DNA from: Marinomonas pollencensis | Lineage (GTDB): Bacteria; Pseudomonadota; Gammaproteobacteria; Pseudomonadales; Marinomonadaceae | DNA length: 64,000 nucleotides | Direction of reading: 5' to 3' | NCBI RefSeq assembly: GCF_003387375.1 | Contig: NZ_QUNG01000002.1 | Location: 62,001-126,000 of the forward strand | Shown here: in pieces, positions 37,271-45,714 of the stretch | Position numbering within the stretch: position 1 is the first letter of the stretch | Layout of the letters: each line of letters starts with the position of its first letter | The notes under the pieces: model-generated | Database searches by the model: none | The model's input: only the letters and a program-made list of their open reading frames with translations | Told to the model about the DNA's origin: nothing | Made by a program: the position numbers and the translations under genes

Positions 37271-37892
37271 GTCGGTTTGGCTACTGTGTCTGGTACTGAT
37301 GCTGGAGATTATTGCCATTGGCGTGTTAGTGCCCGGTGATTGGACTGGCCGGGTCATTAGTAAAGAGAAGCAGATGATCCAAAACCAGTTGGGCACACAA
37401 ACAAGTTATTGGATTGGTCAAACTAGCCATCGCTGGTATCAGTCATGGATTGTGGATACGCAGATGGAGCAATCTGTGCGAGATTTTCTAATTCCCACTG
37501 AAGAGCAGCGACTTCGTTCTAAAGGGATGGAGAACATGGGGGGCTTTTGGTTTGTCTGGGTAGAAGACCGTATTCAGGCATTTTTTGATGTGTTGTACCA
37601 AGTGTTCACTCGATTTGCTTTACTGATGGTCTGGTTGCCCTTTGCGCTTATTCTCATGTTACCAGCGCTGTGGGACGGCTTGATGACCTGGAAAATTAAG
37701 AAGACAACCTTTGATTTTTCGAGCCCTATCATTCACCGCTACAGCATGGTTATTCTGGGCTCAGGTGTCATTTTGCTGTTTATGGGATTGTTCGCCCCGC
37801 TAGCTATTCCACCGGTGGTGCTACCGTCGCTGATTATCGGCTTGGCATTGATGGCTGGGTTGGCGTTAAGCCACTTGCAGAAGAAGATATGA
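37257..37892 (+). CDS. DUF4400 integral membrane protein of the transfer region
   Basis: A 211-residue membrane protein. The start at 37257 (MSKHKSVWLL) overlaps the end of the previous gene and follows AGAGGA; an earlier in-frame ATG is buried in that gene. There is an N-terminal membrane helix (about 6-25), a periplasmic domain, then three to four membrane helices (about 100-125, 155-175, 178-205). It matches the DUF4400 conjugation family, possibly helping the coupling protein. It closes the traI-traD unit. Confidence 0.85.
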   Translation: MSKHKSVWLLCLVLMLEIIAIGVLVPGDWTGRVISKEKQMIQNQLGTQTSYWIGQTSHRWYQSWIVDTQMEQSVRDFLIPTEEQRLRSKGMENMGGFWFVWVEDRIQAFFDVLYQVFTRFALLMVWLPFALILMLPALWDGLMTWKIKKTTFDFSSPIIHRYSMVILGSGVILLFMGLFAPLAIPPVVLPSLIIGLALMAGLALSHLQKKI

Positions 37893-38000
37893 GGCCTAGG
37901 TTAATGTCTACTAAGACAGGATGATATCAACGAAAGATGATATGATTACCTGTATTATTCGCATCATTATTGGATGTGATTATGGGTTTTATTCGAATCG

Positions 38001-38009
38001 TGCTATGAT
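38001..38009 (+). promoter_or_regulatory. Extended -10 promoter of the Fic gene
   Basis: TGCTATGAT is a TGn extended -10 element. It lies about 37 bases before the start at 38046; no good -35 hexamer is visible. Confidence 0.4.
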
Positions 38010-38045
38010 TTGAATGTGCTGTTATTTAAATCAAAAGGCGACAAG

Positions 38046-39152
38046 ATGTGGATCTGGCAACAAGCTGACTGGCCAAACTTTATCTGGGATGAAAAGGTTA
38101 TTGACCCCAAGTTACGAGACATTCGCTTTCACCAAGGAATGTTGTTGGGCAAGATGTCGAGCCAACCGAAAGACCAAAAAAAAAGTATGTTAGACACGCT
38201 ATTGGCGAACATTATTCATTCGAGTGCCATTGAAGGTGAGAAGCTCAACGCTTTTTCTGTTCGCTCGTCGTTGGCTAATAAACTTGGTCTTTCTGAAGAA
38301 AAACCATTTCCAACCACTGAACGCACTGATGGCCTTGCAGAAATAATGCTAGATGCGGTGGATAATTTAGACTCGCCGCTCTCACTTGAGAGAATATTAC
38401 AATGGCATAAACGACTGTTTCCTGAGGGCTACACCTTGTTCAACCCTGTTATAGGAGGACAGTTACGCGGCGAAGAGCCTATGCAGGTTGTATCAGGTAG
38501 GATTGATAAACCCACGGTGCATTTTGAAGCGCCGAGCCGAGATGTGCTTGAGTCCGAACTAGACGTGTTTATTCGCTGGTTTAATGACTCTCGTGAGGAC
38601 CCAGCTTTAGATCCATTGCTTAGAGCTGCGATAACACATCTTTGGTTTGTGACGCTCCATCCTTTAGATGACGGCAATGGCAGGATCACCCGCTTACTCA
38701 CTGATTTGGCGCTGGCCCAGGCTGAGCGTAAATCTGTCCGTTTCTATGCAATGTCAGTGGCGATTTTAGCCAACCGTAAAAGCTACTACGAAATATTAGA
38801 GCAATCCCAGAAAGGTGAACTTGATATTAGCGCTTGGCTTATGTGGTTTCTAAACACCTTAGGTGAAACATTCACCAATGTGCTTGAAGAAATCGACCAA
38901 ACGGTTTTTAAAGCAAACTTCTGGCGAAATGTCGATCAAACGCGACTGTCCTCGGAACAAGTAAAAGTGCTCAATCGAATGCTTGATGGAGATTTTGACC
39001 AAGGCATTAATACGTCGCAATACCATAAAGTGGCGAAAGTGAGTAAGCCAACCGCATCTCGTCATTTAGCGGCTTTGGTCGAGATTGGTTGCTTGGTAAA
39101 AAGTGAAGCCGGGGGGCGGAGCACTCGGTATAAGCTGGCGCACGTGAGTTAA
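38046..39152 (+). CDS. Fic-domain protein (probable AMP-transferase) with DUF4172 N terminus
   Basis: A 368-residue Fic protein, predicted to AMPylate proteins. The N terminus MWIWQQADWPNFIWDEKVIDPKL is the DUF4172 type. A class II inhibitory helix with SSAIEGEKL (about 60-70) follows. The Fic motif HPLDDGNGRITR (about 206-217) contains the catalytic His. A C-terminal winged helix (VLNRMLDGDFDQGINTSQYHKVAKVSKPTASRHLAALVEIGCLV) suggests it also binds DNA and controls its own gene. Start at 38046 is preferred to the TTG at 38010. It is cargo between the traD unit and traL. Confidence 0.92.
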   Translation: MWIWQQADWPNFIWDEKVIDPKLRDIRFHQGMLLGKMSSQPKDQKKSMLDTLLANIIHSSAIEGEKLNAFSVRSSLANKLGLSEEKPFPTTERTDGLAEIMLDAVDNLDSPLSLERILQWHKRLFPEGYTLFNPVIGGQLRGEEPMQVVSGRIDKPTVHFEAPSRDVLESELDVFIRWFNDSREDPALDPLLRAAITHLWFVTLHPLDDGNGRITRLLTDLALAQAERKSVRFYAMSVAILANRKSYYEILEQSQKGELDISAWLMWFLNTLGETFTNVLEEIDQTVFKANFWRNVDQTRLSSEQVKVLNRMLDGDFDQGINTSQYHKVAKVSKPTASRHLAALVEIGCLVKSEAGGRSTRYKLAHVS

Positions 39153-39358
39153 AGAAACGCGCATTAATTGTATGCGCCGAAAGAATCAGAGGCAGTTTAA
39201 AACTGACGGCTTATTAACTCACTCTTGGTTCGAGTTAATAAGTCCAATAAGCTTCAAAAGGTTGATCAGAAGCCGTTCATAACTACCACTTAAATTCTCT
39301 ACAAGTAACTGACTAATTTTAATTCAAGGTCCGCCTATTCGAATGATTAGTGTTTTTG

Positions 39359-40126
39359 TCATATATTGTCCTTATCTGGTAGTAAACGGATGAGAAGTTC
39401 ACGTCCCACTTTTGCTTTTTGAGATACTGCACTTGGATGATAAGTGCGATAGGAAGTGATTAACTTGTCTTCAAACTTTAAGTCAAAACGCCACAACTGC
39501 CTACTCGATATACCATAATCCTCGAAGTAATCTTTGCGATTTATGCAGACATTATTCTCTCCGTCGATTGGAAAATATTGGCGACGTGCCGCCATAGATG
39601 CCTTGTCAAAACCATTCATAAATAGAATGATATCTGGCTTTAAGATTTTAATCTGAGCTCGCAACAGTTTTTCGGACATACTTTTAATGTCCGAAAAAAT
39701 CGGGGAATGGGTTGGAATAGATTTATTCAGGGCAAAACAGAATAAATTGGAATAGATGAGGCCTTTTGTTCCGGATTTTTTTGCCACGCTGCGAGTAAAG
39801 TTATGAAAAGCTTGTCCCCGTGAGTTTTTCTTTTTCAATTGATTAAAAAAGAATGTCTTATGGGTCTTTAAAGCTTGTGCGATACAAGCTTTTTTATCTA
39901 GTAAATCTAGGTCTTTTGTCTCGTTCCATTTCCAGCCTTTCGTTTCGCGACCAATGATCATGATTTTGTTTTTAGCTGAGTTGTAGTGAGGGCTTACAGA
40001 GGTTAAAAATAAACCAGACAACCCTTTGGTCGATGGATTGTCTGATTGGTTAGAAATGAGGTAACTCTCGTCAAAGTCCTTGAGTACTTCGAGGTAAGCC
40101 TCTCTAAGCTCTTCATTTTTTGTCAT
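39359..40126 (-). CDS. Protein with uracil-DNA-glycosylase-like fold motifs
   Basis: A 255-residue protein. It is not a named family to me, but it has, in the right order, pieces like the UDG superfamily: KIMIIGRETKGWKW (motif A position), LIYSNLFCFALNKS (after motif A), ILKPDIILFMNGFDKAS (the LG-type helix), and YRTYHPSAV (the HPS of motif B). The canonical catalytic residues are not intact, so it may bind modified bases or have another function. The start at 40124-40126 is the first ATG; a TTG at 40159 is also in frame. It lies opposite to its neighbours in an HS1-like site. Confidence 0.6.
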   Translation of the reverse strand: MTKNEELREAYLEVLKDFDESYLISNQSDNPSTKGLSGLFLTSVSPHYNSAKNKIMIIGRETKGWKWNETKDLDLLDKKACIAQALKTHKTFFFNQLKKKNSRGQAFHNFTRSVAKKSGTKGLIYSNLFCFALNKSIPTHSPIFSDIKSMSEKLLRAQIKILKPDIILFMNGFDKASMAARRQYFPIDGENNVCINRKDYFEDYGISSRQLWRFDLKFEDKLITSYRTYHPSAVSQKAKVGRELLIRLLPDKDNI

Positions 40127-40286
40127 CGTGTAGTCCAGAATTGTTTTCCATAAGATCAAGTGATCACACTTTCATTGATATCCGTTTTTTATATTGAGCT
40201 CAAGGTGTTTTACCGTAATGTGTGATTTCTCTCCTCGTACTGACACATTCTTTTTTATTCGTTATGTTTTTTCACAACAAATTTTC

Positions 40287-40379
40287 TTAATTTGGTCCAT
40301 GCTTCATAATCAACTCCAACGGCTCGATAACCAGCTCTTTTAATATCTCACCAGGGTGAGCGAGGTTATACGTAGTCAT
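40287..40379 (-). pseudogene. Truncated HigA-like antitoxin start
   Basis: On the minus strand, ATG at 40379 with GAGGA upstream opens a 30-codon frame, MTTYNLAHPGEILKELVIEP then LELIMKHGPN and stop. HPGEILKE...EPL is the N-terminal signature of HigA-type antitoxins, but the helix-turn-helix that should follow is absent. It is best read as a decayed fragment. The rest of 40127-40596 holds no intact gene. Confidence 0.5.
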
Positions 40380-40596
40380 TAGTAATAATCCTCATAGTTA
40401 ACAATTTCCGCATCATGTCCATTAAATCTGAACGTAATGTACCGATTATCGTTAACCAATTGTAAACCAAAGTAATTGTAAGAGAAGAATTGCTAAGCCA
40501 CCTAAAAACCTTCAAGAATTCGGCATCTAGCTGACCACTGAACCTGTCAATCCCAAGGCATTCTTCACTTCTCAATTAAAACAACGAGGAGTGACT

Positions 40597-40878
40597 ATGG
40601 AACCTGTAAATATTCCATCCTATATCGATGACCCGCCGCACTTCCTGCTTTGGAGTGCCGATGAGATGGCTCCTATTCTGTTGGGGCTAGTGATCGGCAT
40701 TTTTACAGGTAATGCCTTGGTTTTATGTCTGTTGGGGTTGGTAACAACCAAGCTCTATCGGCGTTTTCGTGATGGCCGCCCAGATGGTTTTATTCTTCAC
40801 ACCATCTACTGGGCCGGATTGTTGCCAACCAAAGCCAAGACGATCCCTAACCCATTTATCAGGAGCTATCTGCCGTGA
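40597..40878 (+). CDS. traL: Conjugal transfer protein TraL
   Basis: TraL is a small inner-membrane part of the F-type type IV secretion apparatus. The 93-residue protein has the SYIDDPPHFLLWSADEMAPILLGLVIGIFTG pattern with two predicted membrane helices and the C-terminal HTIYWAGLLPTKAKTIPNPFIRSYLP. The ATG at 40597 is preferred to the GTG at 40591, since GAGGAG is well spaced for it. It overlaps traE by four bases. Confidence 0.94.
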   Translation: MEPVNIPSYIDDPPHFLLWSADEMAPILLGLVIGIFTGNALVLCLLGLVTTKLYRRFRDGRPDGFILHTIYWAGLLPTKAKTIPNPFIRSYLP

Positions 40879-41501
40879 AGTTCGACGTGTTTTTAAAATC
40901 ATGGCAAGGCACGCAATTAGAGAACCGATGGCAACGGTTCCTGATTGCGGTGCTGGTGCTATCTAACTTGCTGCTTGCGGTAGCGGCATTTTCTCGCAAT
41001 ACCGTGGTGGCCATTCAACCACCAACCTTGTCTGAAACGTCTGAAGTGTCACGAAACCAAGCCACTCAACCTTACCTGGAATCCTGGGGACTCTACCTGG
41101 CTGAGCTTATGGGCAACGTGACGCCGGGTAATGTGTCTTTTATACGAGTTGCTATCGAGCCGCTACTTTCACCTGCGGTGTACCAGCAAGTGGTCGATGC
41201 ACTGGAGATTCAGGCAAGACAAATCCGTGAAGACCGAGTCACGCTCAAATTCCAACCCAGACAAGTGGAGTATGAGTATGAAACCGGCCATGTCTTTGTG
41301 ACCGGTTATTCCTTGGTCTCTGGACCATCTGGAGATGAACAGCGCCAAACTCGCACTTATGAGTTTGACATCGATATTGAGCAATACCGTCCAAAGCTCA
41401 GTTGGATGGATACGTACGAGGGGCAAGCTAGAACGAAGCGAGTTCGTGAAAAGTTGACCCAAGAGCAAAACCGGAGGGTGAATGATGCGAACCAAAATTA
41501 G
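40875..41501 (+). CDS. traE: Conjugal transfer protein TraE
   Basis: TraE is an inner-membrane assembly protein (VirB8-like role) of the mating apparatus. The 208-residue protein has an N-terminal membrane helix (about 19-37, FLIAVLVLSNLLLAVAAF) and a periplasmic domain with YLESWGLYLAELMGNVTPGNVSFI and VTLKFQPRQVEYEYETGHVFVTGYSL. It begins with GTG after AGGAG and overlaps both neighbours. Confidence 0.94.
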   Translation: MKFDVFLKSWQGTQLENRWQRFLIAVLVLSNLLLAVAAFSRNTVVAIQPPTLSETSEVSRNQATQPYLESWGLYLAELMGNVTPGNVSFIRVAIEPLLSPAVYQQVVDALEIQARQIREDRVTLKFQPRQVEYEYETGHVFVTGYSLVSGPSGDEQRQTRTYEFDIDIEQYRPKLSWMDTYEGQARTKRVREKLTQEQNRRVNDANQN

Positions 41502-42381
41502 TCGATGGATGACACCAAGCTTAATCGCAATCAGCTTAAGTGGCGTCCTGTTATCTCAAGCGTCGTATGCAGACGTAGAATTGCCGATTGTGCCAGCCAG
41601 TGTGATGAAGCAGTCCGATACTGCAAATCCACCGGTTCAAAGCAATACGGTTTCAACGGATGTGCCAACAACGCTACTAATGACACCGGGAGTCAATGAA
41701 CTGATCCCTGTAGCTCTTGGGCATCTGAATCGGATTGTCACGCCGTTTGAATCGCCTCAGGTGAGAACAACCAGTGATGCTCAGACGCAAATCAAGGGGA
41801 ATGTTGTATATGTGGCCACGGACAAAGAATCACCGGTTTCACTTTACATCACTCCGCCTGGTAAGGAAGCGCCCGGATTATCTGTCACATTAGTACCTCG
41901 TCGTATTCCACCGCGTGAAATCACTTTAGCTATTGATGGTCAGCAGTGGCCTATTAAGGGCGTCGTGAACCGAAAAGCCGCCACTTGGGAAACAGCTCAG
42001 CCATACGTCGATAGCTTACGTGATTTACTCAGACGCCTTGCATTAAATGAGTTACCACAAGGCTATGACATCCGTTTAGCTGGCCAAACTGACACAAGCC
42101 CGAAATGTTTTCAGCCTGGCTTGAAGTTTGGCTTTAAGCAGGGGCAAATTGTCACGGGACATTACTTCACCGTCTATGTAGGACTGGTTGAAAGCTTTGC
42201 CGATGAGCCGATAGAAGCCAGTGAAATAGCCTGTCATTCACCAGATATAGTGGCAAGCGCCTACTGGCCTCGCAATATCTTGTTGCCGAGTGAAAAGACT
42301 GAATTGTATGTGGTTGTTCGCAATCATCGTGAAGAAGCGGTGGAAAGTCAGCGACCTTCGCTTCTTGTAGGAGGTGAGTAA
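41482..42381 (+). CDS. traK: Conjugal transfer secretin TraK
   Basis: TraK is the VirB9/secretin-like periplasmic and outer-membrane-core component that works with TraB and TraV. The 299 residues start with a signal peptide (about 1-30, SLSGVLLSQASYA), then a mature region with PGVNELIPVALGHLNRIVTPFESPQVRTTS, the typical TraK domain. GGAGGGTGA precedes the start. It overlaps the end of traE by 20 bases. Confidence 0.94.
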   Translation: MMRTKISRWMTPSLIAISLSGVLLSQASYADVELPIVPASVMKQSDTANPPVQSNTVSTDVPTTLLMTPGVNELIPVALGHLNRIVTPFESPQVRTTSDAQTQIKGNVVYVATDKESPVSLYITPPGKEAPGLSVTLVPRRIPPREITLAIDGQQWPIKGVVNRKAATWETAQPYVDSLRDLLRRLALNELPQGYDIRLAGQTDTSPKCFQPGLKFGFKQGQIVTGHYFTVYVGLVESFADEPIEASEIACHSPDIVASAYWPRNILLPSEKTELYVVVRNHREEAVESQRPSLLVGGE

Positions 42382-42383
42382 CG

Positions 42384-43673
42384 ATGAAAGCACAATGGGA
42401 ACAAATGAGCCCGAACATGAAGCGGGGCCTATCGGTTGTTGGTATTGCTGGCGGTTTAATCCTTATGGTGATGGTGTTTTCACCTAATCCTGAAGATGGT
42501 TCAAACAGTCGTAATCGACAGGAAACGATCCGGCACATTCTTACGGATACTAATACTCGTGATGTTGGGGTTGATAGTTTGGCTGCGAACGTAAAGCGAC
42601 TCAGTGAGCGCAATGAACAGTTACGTCGTGAAGTTGAGCGCTTACGTCGTGACGTCGATTCAGGACGGCTAAGCCCAAGTTCGCCTTCTATACCAAGTGA
42701 AGTTAAAGCGGAGTTGGCTCGCCTTCGAGCGGAACTTGATGATGTTCGCGCTGGAGGTGATGCAGCAGTTGAAGGCAAAAATAGCCGTTTTGAAGTGCCT
42801 TTATCTGCCATGGAATTACCTAAAGAAGAAAAGCCACTGCCGTCTAACCCAGGCGACTATTTTGCCAATGCGCCGCTGCCTGATTCGGCACATCAAACAT
42901 CCGTCAGCAATCCAAAAGGGCGGAAAGGGGATTCGTCATTACCTTCAAATACCATTCGTATGATTGAGCCTGAAGTGGTTGTCGAACCCGAAGTTGTTGT
43001 GCAAGAAGCCCCGCCTTTGTATCTACCGGCGGGCAGCATTATCTCGGGTACTTTGATCACGGGTTTGGATGCACCTACTCACGAGTCCGCAAGACGTGAA
43101 CCTTTTCCTGCATTGCTGAGGATTCATAAGGAAGCCATTTTACCCAACCGATTTAGAGCGGATATCAAAGAGTGTTTCTTGATCGCCGCAGGTTACGGTG
43201 ATTTGAGTTCTGAGCGTGCTTATTTACGAGGTGAGACCATTTCATGTGTCAGAGAAGATGGTGGCGTCATTGAAACGCGATTGGATTCTTATGCCGTGGG
43301 TGAAGATGGCAAAGCAGGCATTCGAGGTCGTTTAGTATCTAAACAAGGACAGCTGGTGGCCAAATCTATGGCAGCTGGATTTCTTCAGGGCTTAGCAGGC
43401 GCATTTGATGTTAATCCAATACCGACGATTCAGACGGGCAATGCTAGTGATACTCAGCTGTATCAGCAAGTCATGAGTCAAGAAGCATTACAAGGTGCGG
43501 TGATAAATGGCACTGGCAAAGCACTGGATCGTGTAGCCAAGTTTTATTTGGACATGGCTGAAAATATGTTCCCAGTCATAGAGGTAGATGCGGCAAGGAA
43601 AATTGAAGTCATAGTAACTCGTGGGACCTCGTTGTCATTGACCACTTCGCAAGGAGGAGGTGTAAGAAGATGA
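42384..43673 (+). CDS. traB: Conjugal transfer protein TraB
   Basis: TraB (VirB10-like) links inner and outer membrane in the transfer channel. The 429-residue protein has one N-terminal membrane helix (about 15-33), a coiled coil (about 60-85, RLSERNEQLRREVERLRRDV), a Pro/Glu-rich linker (about 110-200), and the C-terminal beta-barrel domain beginning near LPAGSIISGTLITGLDAPTHESARREPFPALLRI. GGAGG site upstream. Confidence 0.95.
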   Translation: MKAQWEQMSPNMKRGLSVVGIAGGLILMVMVFSPNPEDGSNSRNRQETIRHILTDTNTRDVGVDSLAANVKRLSERNEQLRREVERLRRDVDSGRLSPSSPSIPSEVKAELARLRAELDDVRAGGDAAVEGKNSRFEVPLSAMELPKEEKPLPSNPGDYFANAPLPDSAHQTSVSNPKGRKGDSSLPSNTIRMIEPEVVVEPEVVVQEAPPLYLPAGSIISGTLITGLDAPTHESARREPFPALLRIHKEAILPNRFRADIKECFLIAAGYGDLSSERAYLRGETISCVREDGGVIETRLDSYAVGEDGKAGIRGRLVSKQGQLVAKSMAAGFLQGLAGAFDVNPIPTIQTGNASDTQLYQQVMSQEALQGAVINGTGKALDRVAKFYLDMAENMFPVIEVDAARKIEVIVTRGTSLSLTTSQGGGVRR

Positions 43674-43747
43674 AAAAATTCTGCATGTTGCTAACCGATC
43701 GAAGTCTGTATCTGACAATAAGATATGTATCTAGAGGAGAGCTAACC

Positions 43748-44320
43748 ATGACGACACTAATGCAGAACAACCAAAAGTACCATTCAAAACAGTGGTCTAA
43801 AACTGGATTACTGTTATTGGCAGTCGGCTCAACCTTATTGTCTGGCTGTAGTTCATTGGGTCTAGGGAGTAGTGAATATGGATGCTCAGGTATGCCTGAC
43901 GGTGTGCGCTGTTTATCCGCTCGTGAAGTCTATGAGCTTACCAGTAATGGCGCTTCGCCCAAGACGATTGATGCTGTGGCGACTCGAATTGGTTCTCCCT
44001 CTGGGTATTCACAATCTGATTTAGAGACAGGACTGCTGAGCCATCCAGCATTCCCCGAGACGCAGCAATCTGCACCTATTCGCATTCCTTCAAGGGTAAT
44101 GCGGATTTGGATTGCGCCTTGGGAGGATGACCGTGGGGATCTGAATTTATCCAGCTACGTGTTTACCGAAATTGAACCGCGCCGGTGGGATATTGGGGTG
44201 TCAGCACCTCGAACGGTTTCGCCAGTGCTACGTCCACTTCAGACTCAAAGCGATTCAGCCTCAGCGGGAGCTGATGGTAAGCGCGATAACTTGAGTATCT
44301 ACGGAGAAACTAACGAATGA
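43748..44320 (+). CDS. traV: Conjugal transfer lipoprotein TraV
   Basis: TraV is the outer-membrane lipoprotein of the TraK-TraB-TraV core complex. The 190-residue form starting at 43748 has GAGGAGAG seven bases upstream and a lipobox ending LLSGC (about residue 36). An in-frame start at 43670 overlaps traB but would put an unlikely 26-residue extension before the lipoprotein signal. It ends with ATGA overlap into traA. Confidence 0.9.
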   Translation: MTTLMQNNQKYHSKQWSKTGLLLLAVGSTLLSGCSSLGLGSSEYGCSGMPDGVRCLSAREVYELTSNGASPKTIDAVATRIGSPSGYSQSDLETGLLSHPAFPETQQSAPIRIPSRVMRIWIAPWEDDRGDLNLSSYVFTEIEPRRWDIGVSAPRTVSPVLRPLQTQSDSASAGADGKRDNLSIYGETNE

Positions 44321-44703
44321 CAAATGCAGTTCGCACCATTCAGACTCAGCGCCTAATGACCATTGGTGCACTTAGTTTGATGGCGTTAATGATTTCGGAG
44401 CCCTCATTTGCGGGCACCGGTGGTGATGCTTTCACTGATGTGTGGGATACCCTAAAAGATTGGACCCAAGGTACTTTGGGACGGATCGTAGCGGGAGCCA
44501 TGGTTCTGGTGGGTATTGTGGGCGGTATTGCTCGCCAAAGCTTGATGGCTTTTGCCTTGGGCATTGGTGGCGGTATGGGTCTCTACAATACGCCAACCGT
44601 CGTTGAAAGTGTTATGTCTGCAACCTTACCTGTCGTTGCCAGCACTCAAGAAGTCATTGGCACAACAGTTCCAGCAATCAGCGGCGTCTTACTGGGCACT
44701 TGA
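44317..44703 (+). CDS. traA: Conjugative pilin TraA
   Basis: TraA is the major subunit of the conjugative pilus. The 128-residue precursor has a long leader (about 1-32, ALSLMALMISEPSFAG) and two hydrophobic segments (IVAGAMVLVGIVGGIARQ and LMAFALGIGGGMGLYN). Its end, PAISGVLLGT, recurs as a decayed fragment at 46751-46783 behind mosT, marking a recombination joint. It starts within the traV stop and is the last gene before a strong terminator. Confidence 0.92.
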   Translation: MTNAVRTIQTQRLMTIGALSLMALMISEPSFAGTGGDAFTDVWDTLKDWTQGTLGRIVAGAMVLVGIVGGIARQSLMAFALGIGGGMGLYNTPTVVESVMSATLPVVASTQEVIGTTVPAISGVLLGT

Positions 44704-44745
44704 ATGTGAGCCACAGTAGGCAGTTCACTTAAGGTAATCAAACTA

Positions 44746-44790
44746 GGTCTACACAACATCGGGTTGTTGGTGATGTTGTGTAGACCTTTT
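44746..44790 (+). terminator. Strong terminator after traA
   Basis: GGTCTACACAACATC (44746-44760) pairs perfectly over 15 bases with GATGTTGTGTAGACC (44772-44786), 11-base loop, followed by TTTT. It isolates the traL-traA operon from the HS2 cargo. Confidence 0.93.
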
Positions 44791-44922
44791 AATTTCAACA
44801 ACGCCACATTAGCGGGTTTAGTTTACAGTATTTAGTATATTAATACCTAAAGTGTTAAAATCCCTGTCAAAATAAACTAAATGGTTTATACTTTTCGTGA
44901 TATTCATACTTTTGGTGTTAAA

Positions 44923-45714
44923 ATGTCATCTAAGATAAACTGGCTTGTTGCTCATACTTCTCCTGGTGCGCTAGTACTTCAGCAATGGCTGACTGAAAAC
45001 GGCGTGAGCTACTCGTTGGCTCAGAAGTACGCGCAGAACGGTTGGCTGAAGAAGCTTAGTTCTGGTGTGTACTATCGTCCAAATGCGCAGGGCGATATAA
45101 AGCCAGCTTGGGTTGATGCCATTCAAGCATTAGATGTGCAATTGGGCGTTTCAGTTCATTTGGCAGGATTGAGCAGCTTAACTCACCAAGGACTGAGTCA
45201 CTATTTACAGCTGAACAAAGAGCAAGTTTGGATTTGCGTTAAAAACAAGTCGTCCTTACCAAAATGGTTTCGTGAATTCCCTTATCAGAATTGGTTTTAC
45301 TGTGGAAACCATAAGCTTGAAGTGAATCCCGAGAAAGATTTGAAAAGGATCACGGTTAAAGAGAAAGAACTCACTGTCAGCTGCGCAGAACTTGCTGCCT
45401 ATGAAGTGGTAGACGCGATTGGCAAGCTGATTTCTTTTGAGCATGTCGCAGAATTATTTCAGGGTTTAGTTAATCTTAGCCCTAGAAAAGTACAAAATAT
45501 TCTTGAGCGAAGCAGCTCTGTCCAGGCAAACCGAATATTTCTATTTCTGGGTCGATACTACGATCACCAGTGGGTCAATCGCGTAGATGAAACGAGAATT
45601 AAATTGGGTGCAGGAAAGCGGCAGGTTGTCGAAAAAGGACGTTTTGATGAGCGATATCAAATCACAGTGCCAGAGATATTAAGCGTCAAAAAAGGTGAAC
45701 AACATAATGGATAA
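44923..45714 (+). CDS. mosA: AbiEi/MosA-type antitoxin
   Basis: A 263-residue type IV antitoxin of the AbiEi/COG5340 group. The N-terminal winged helix contains LVLQQWLTENGVSYSLAQKYAQNGWLKKLSSGVYYRP (about 14-50), followed by the AbiEi C-terminal domain. The start at 44923 (MSSKINWLVAH) is preferred to an ATG at 44881. In SXT the mosA-mosT pair lies at this same traA-dsbC site and promotes ICE maintenance; position and family agree. It overlaps mosT by eight bases. Confidence 0.88.
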   Translation: MSSKINWLVAHTSPGALVLQQWLTENGVSYSLAQKYAQNGWLKKLSSGVYYRPNAQGDIKPAWVDAIQALDVQLGVSVHLAGLSSLTHQGLSHYLQLNKEQVWICVKNKSSLPKWFREFPYQNWFYCGNHKLEVNPEKDLKRITVKEKELTVSCAELAAYEVVDAIGKLISFEHVAELFQGLVNLSPRKVQNILERSSSVQANRIFLFLGRYYDHQWVNRVDETRIKLGAGKRQVVEKGRFDERYQITVPEILSVKKGEQHNG

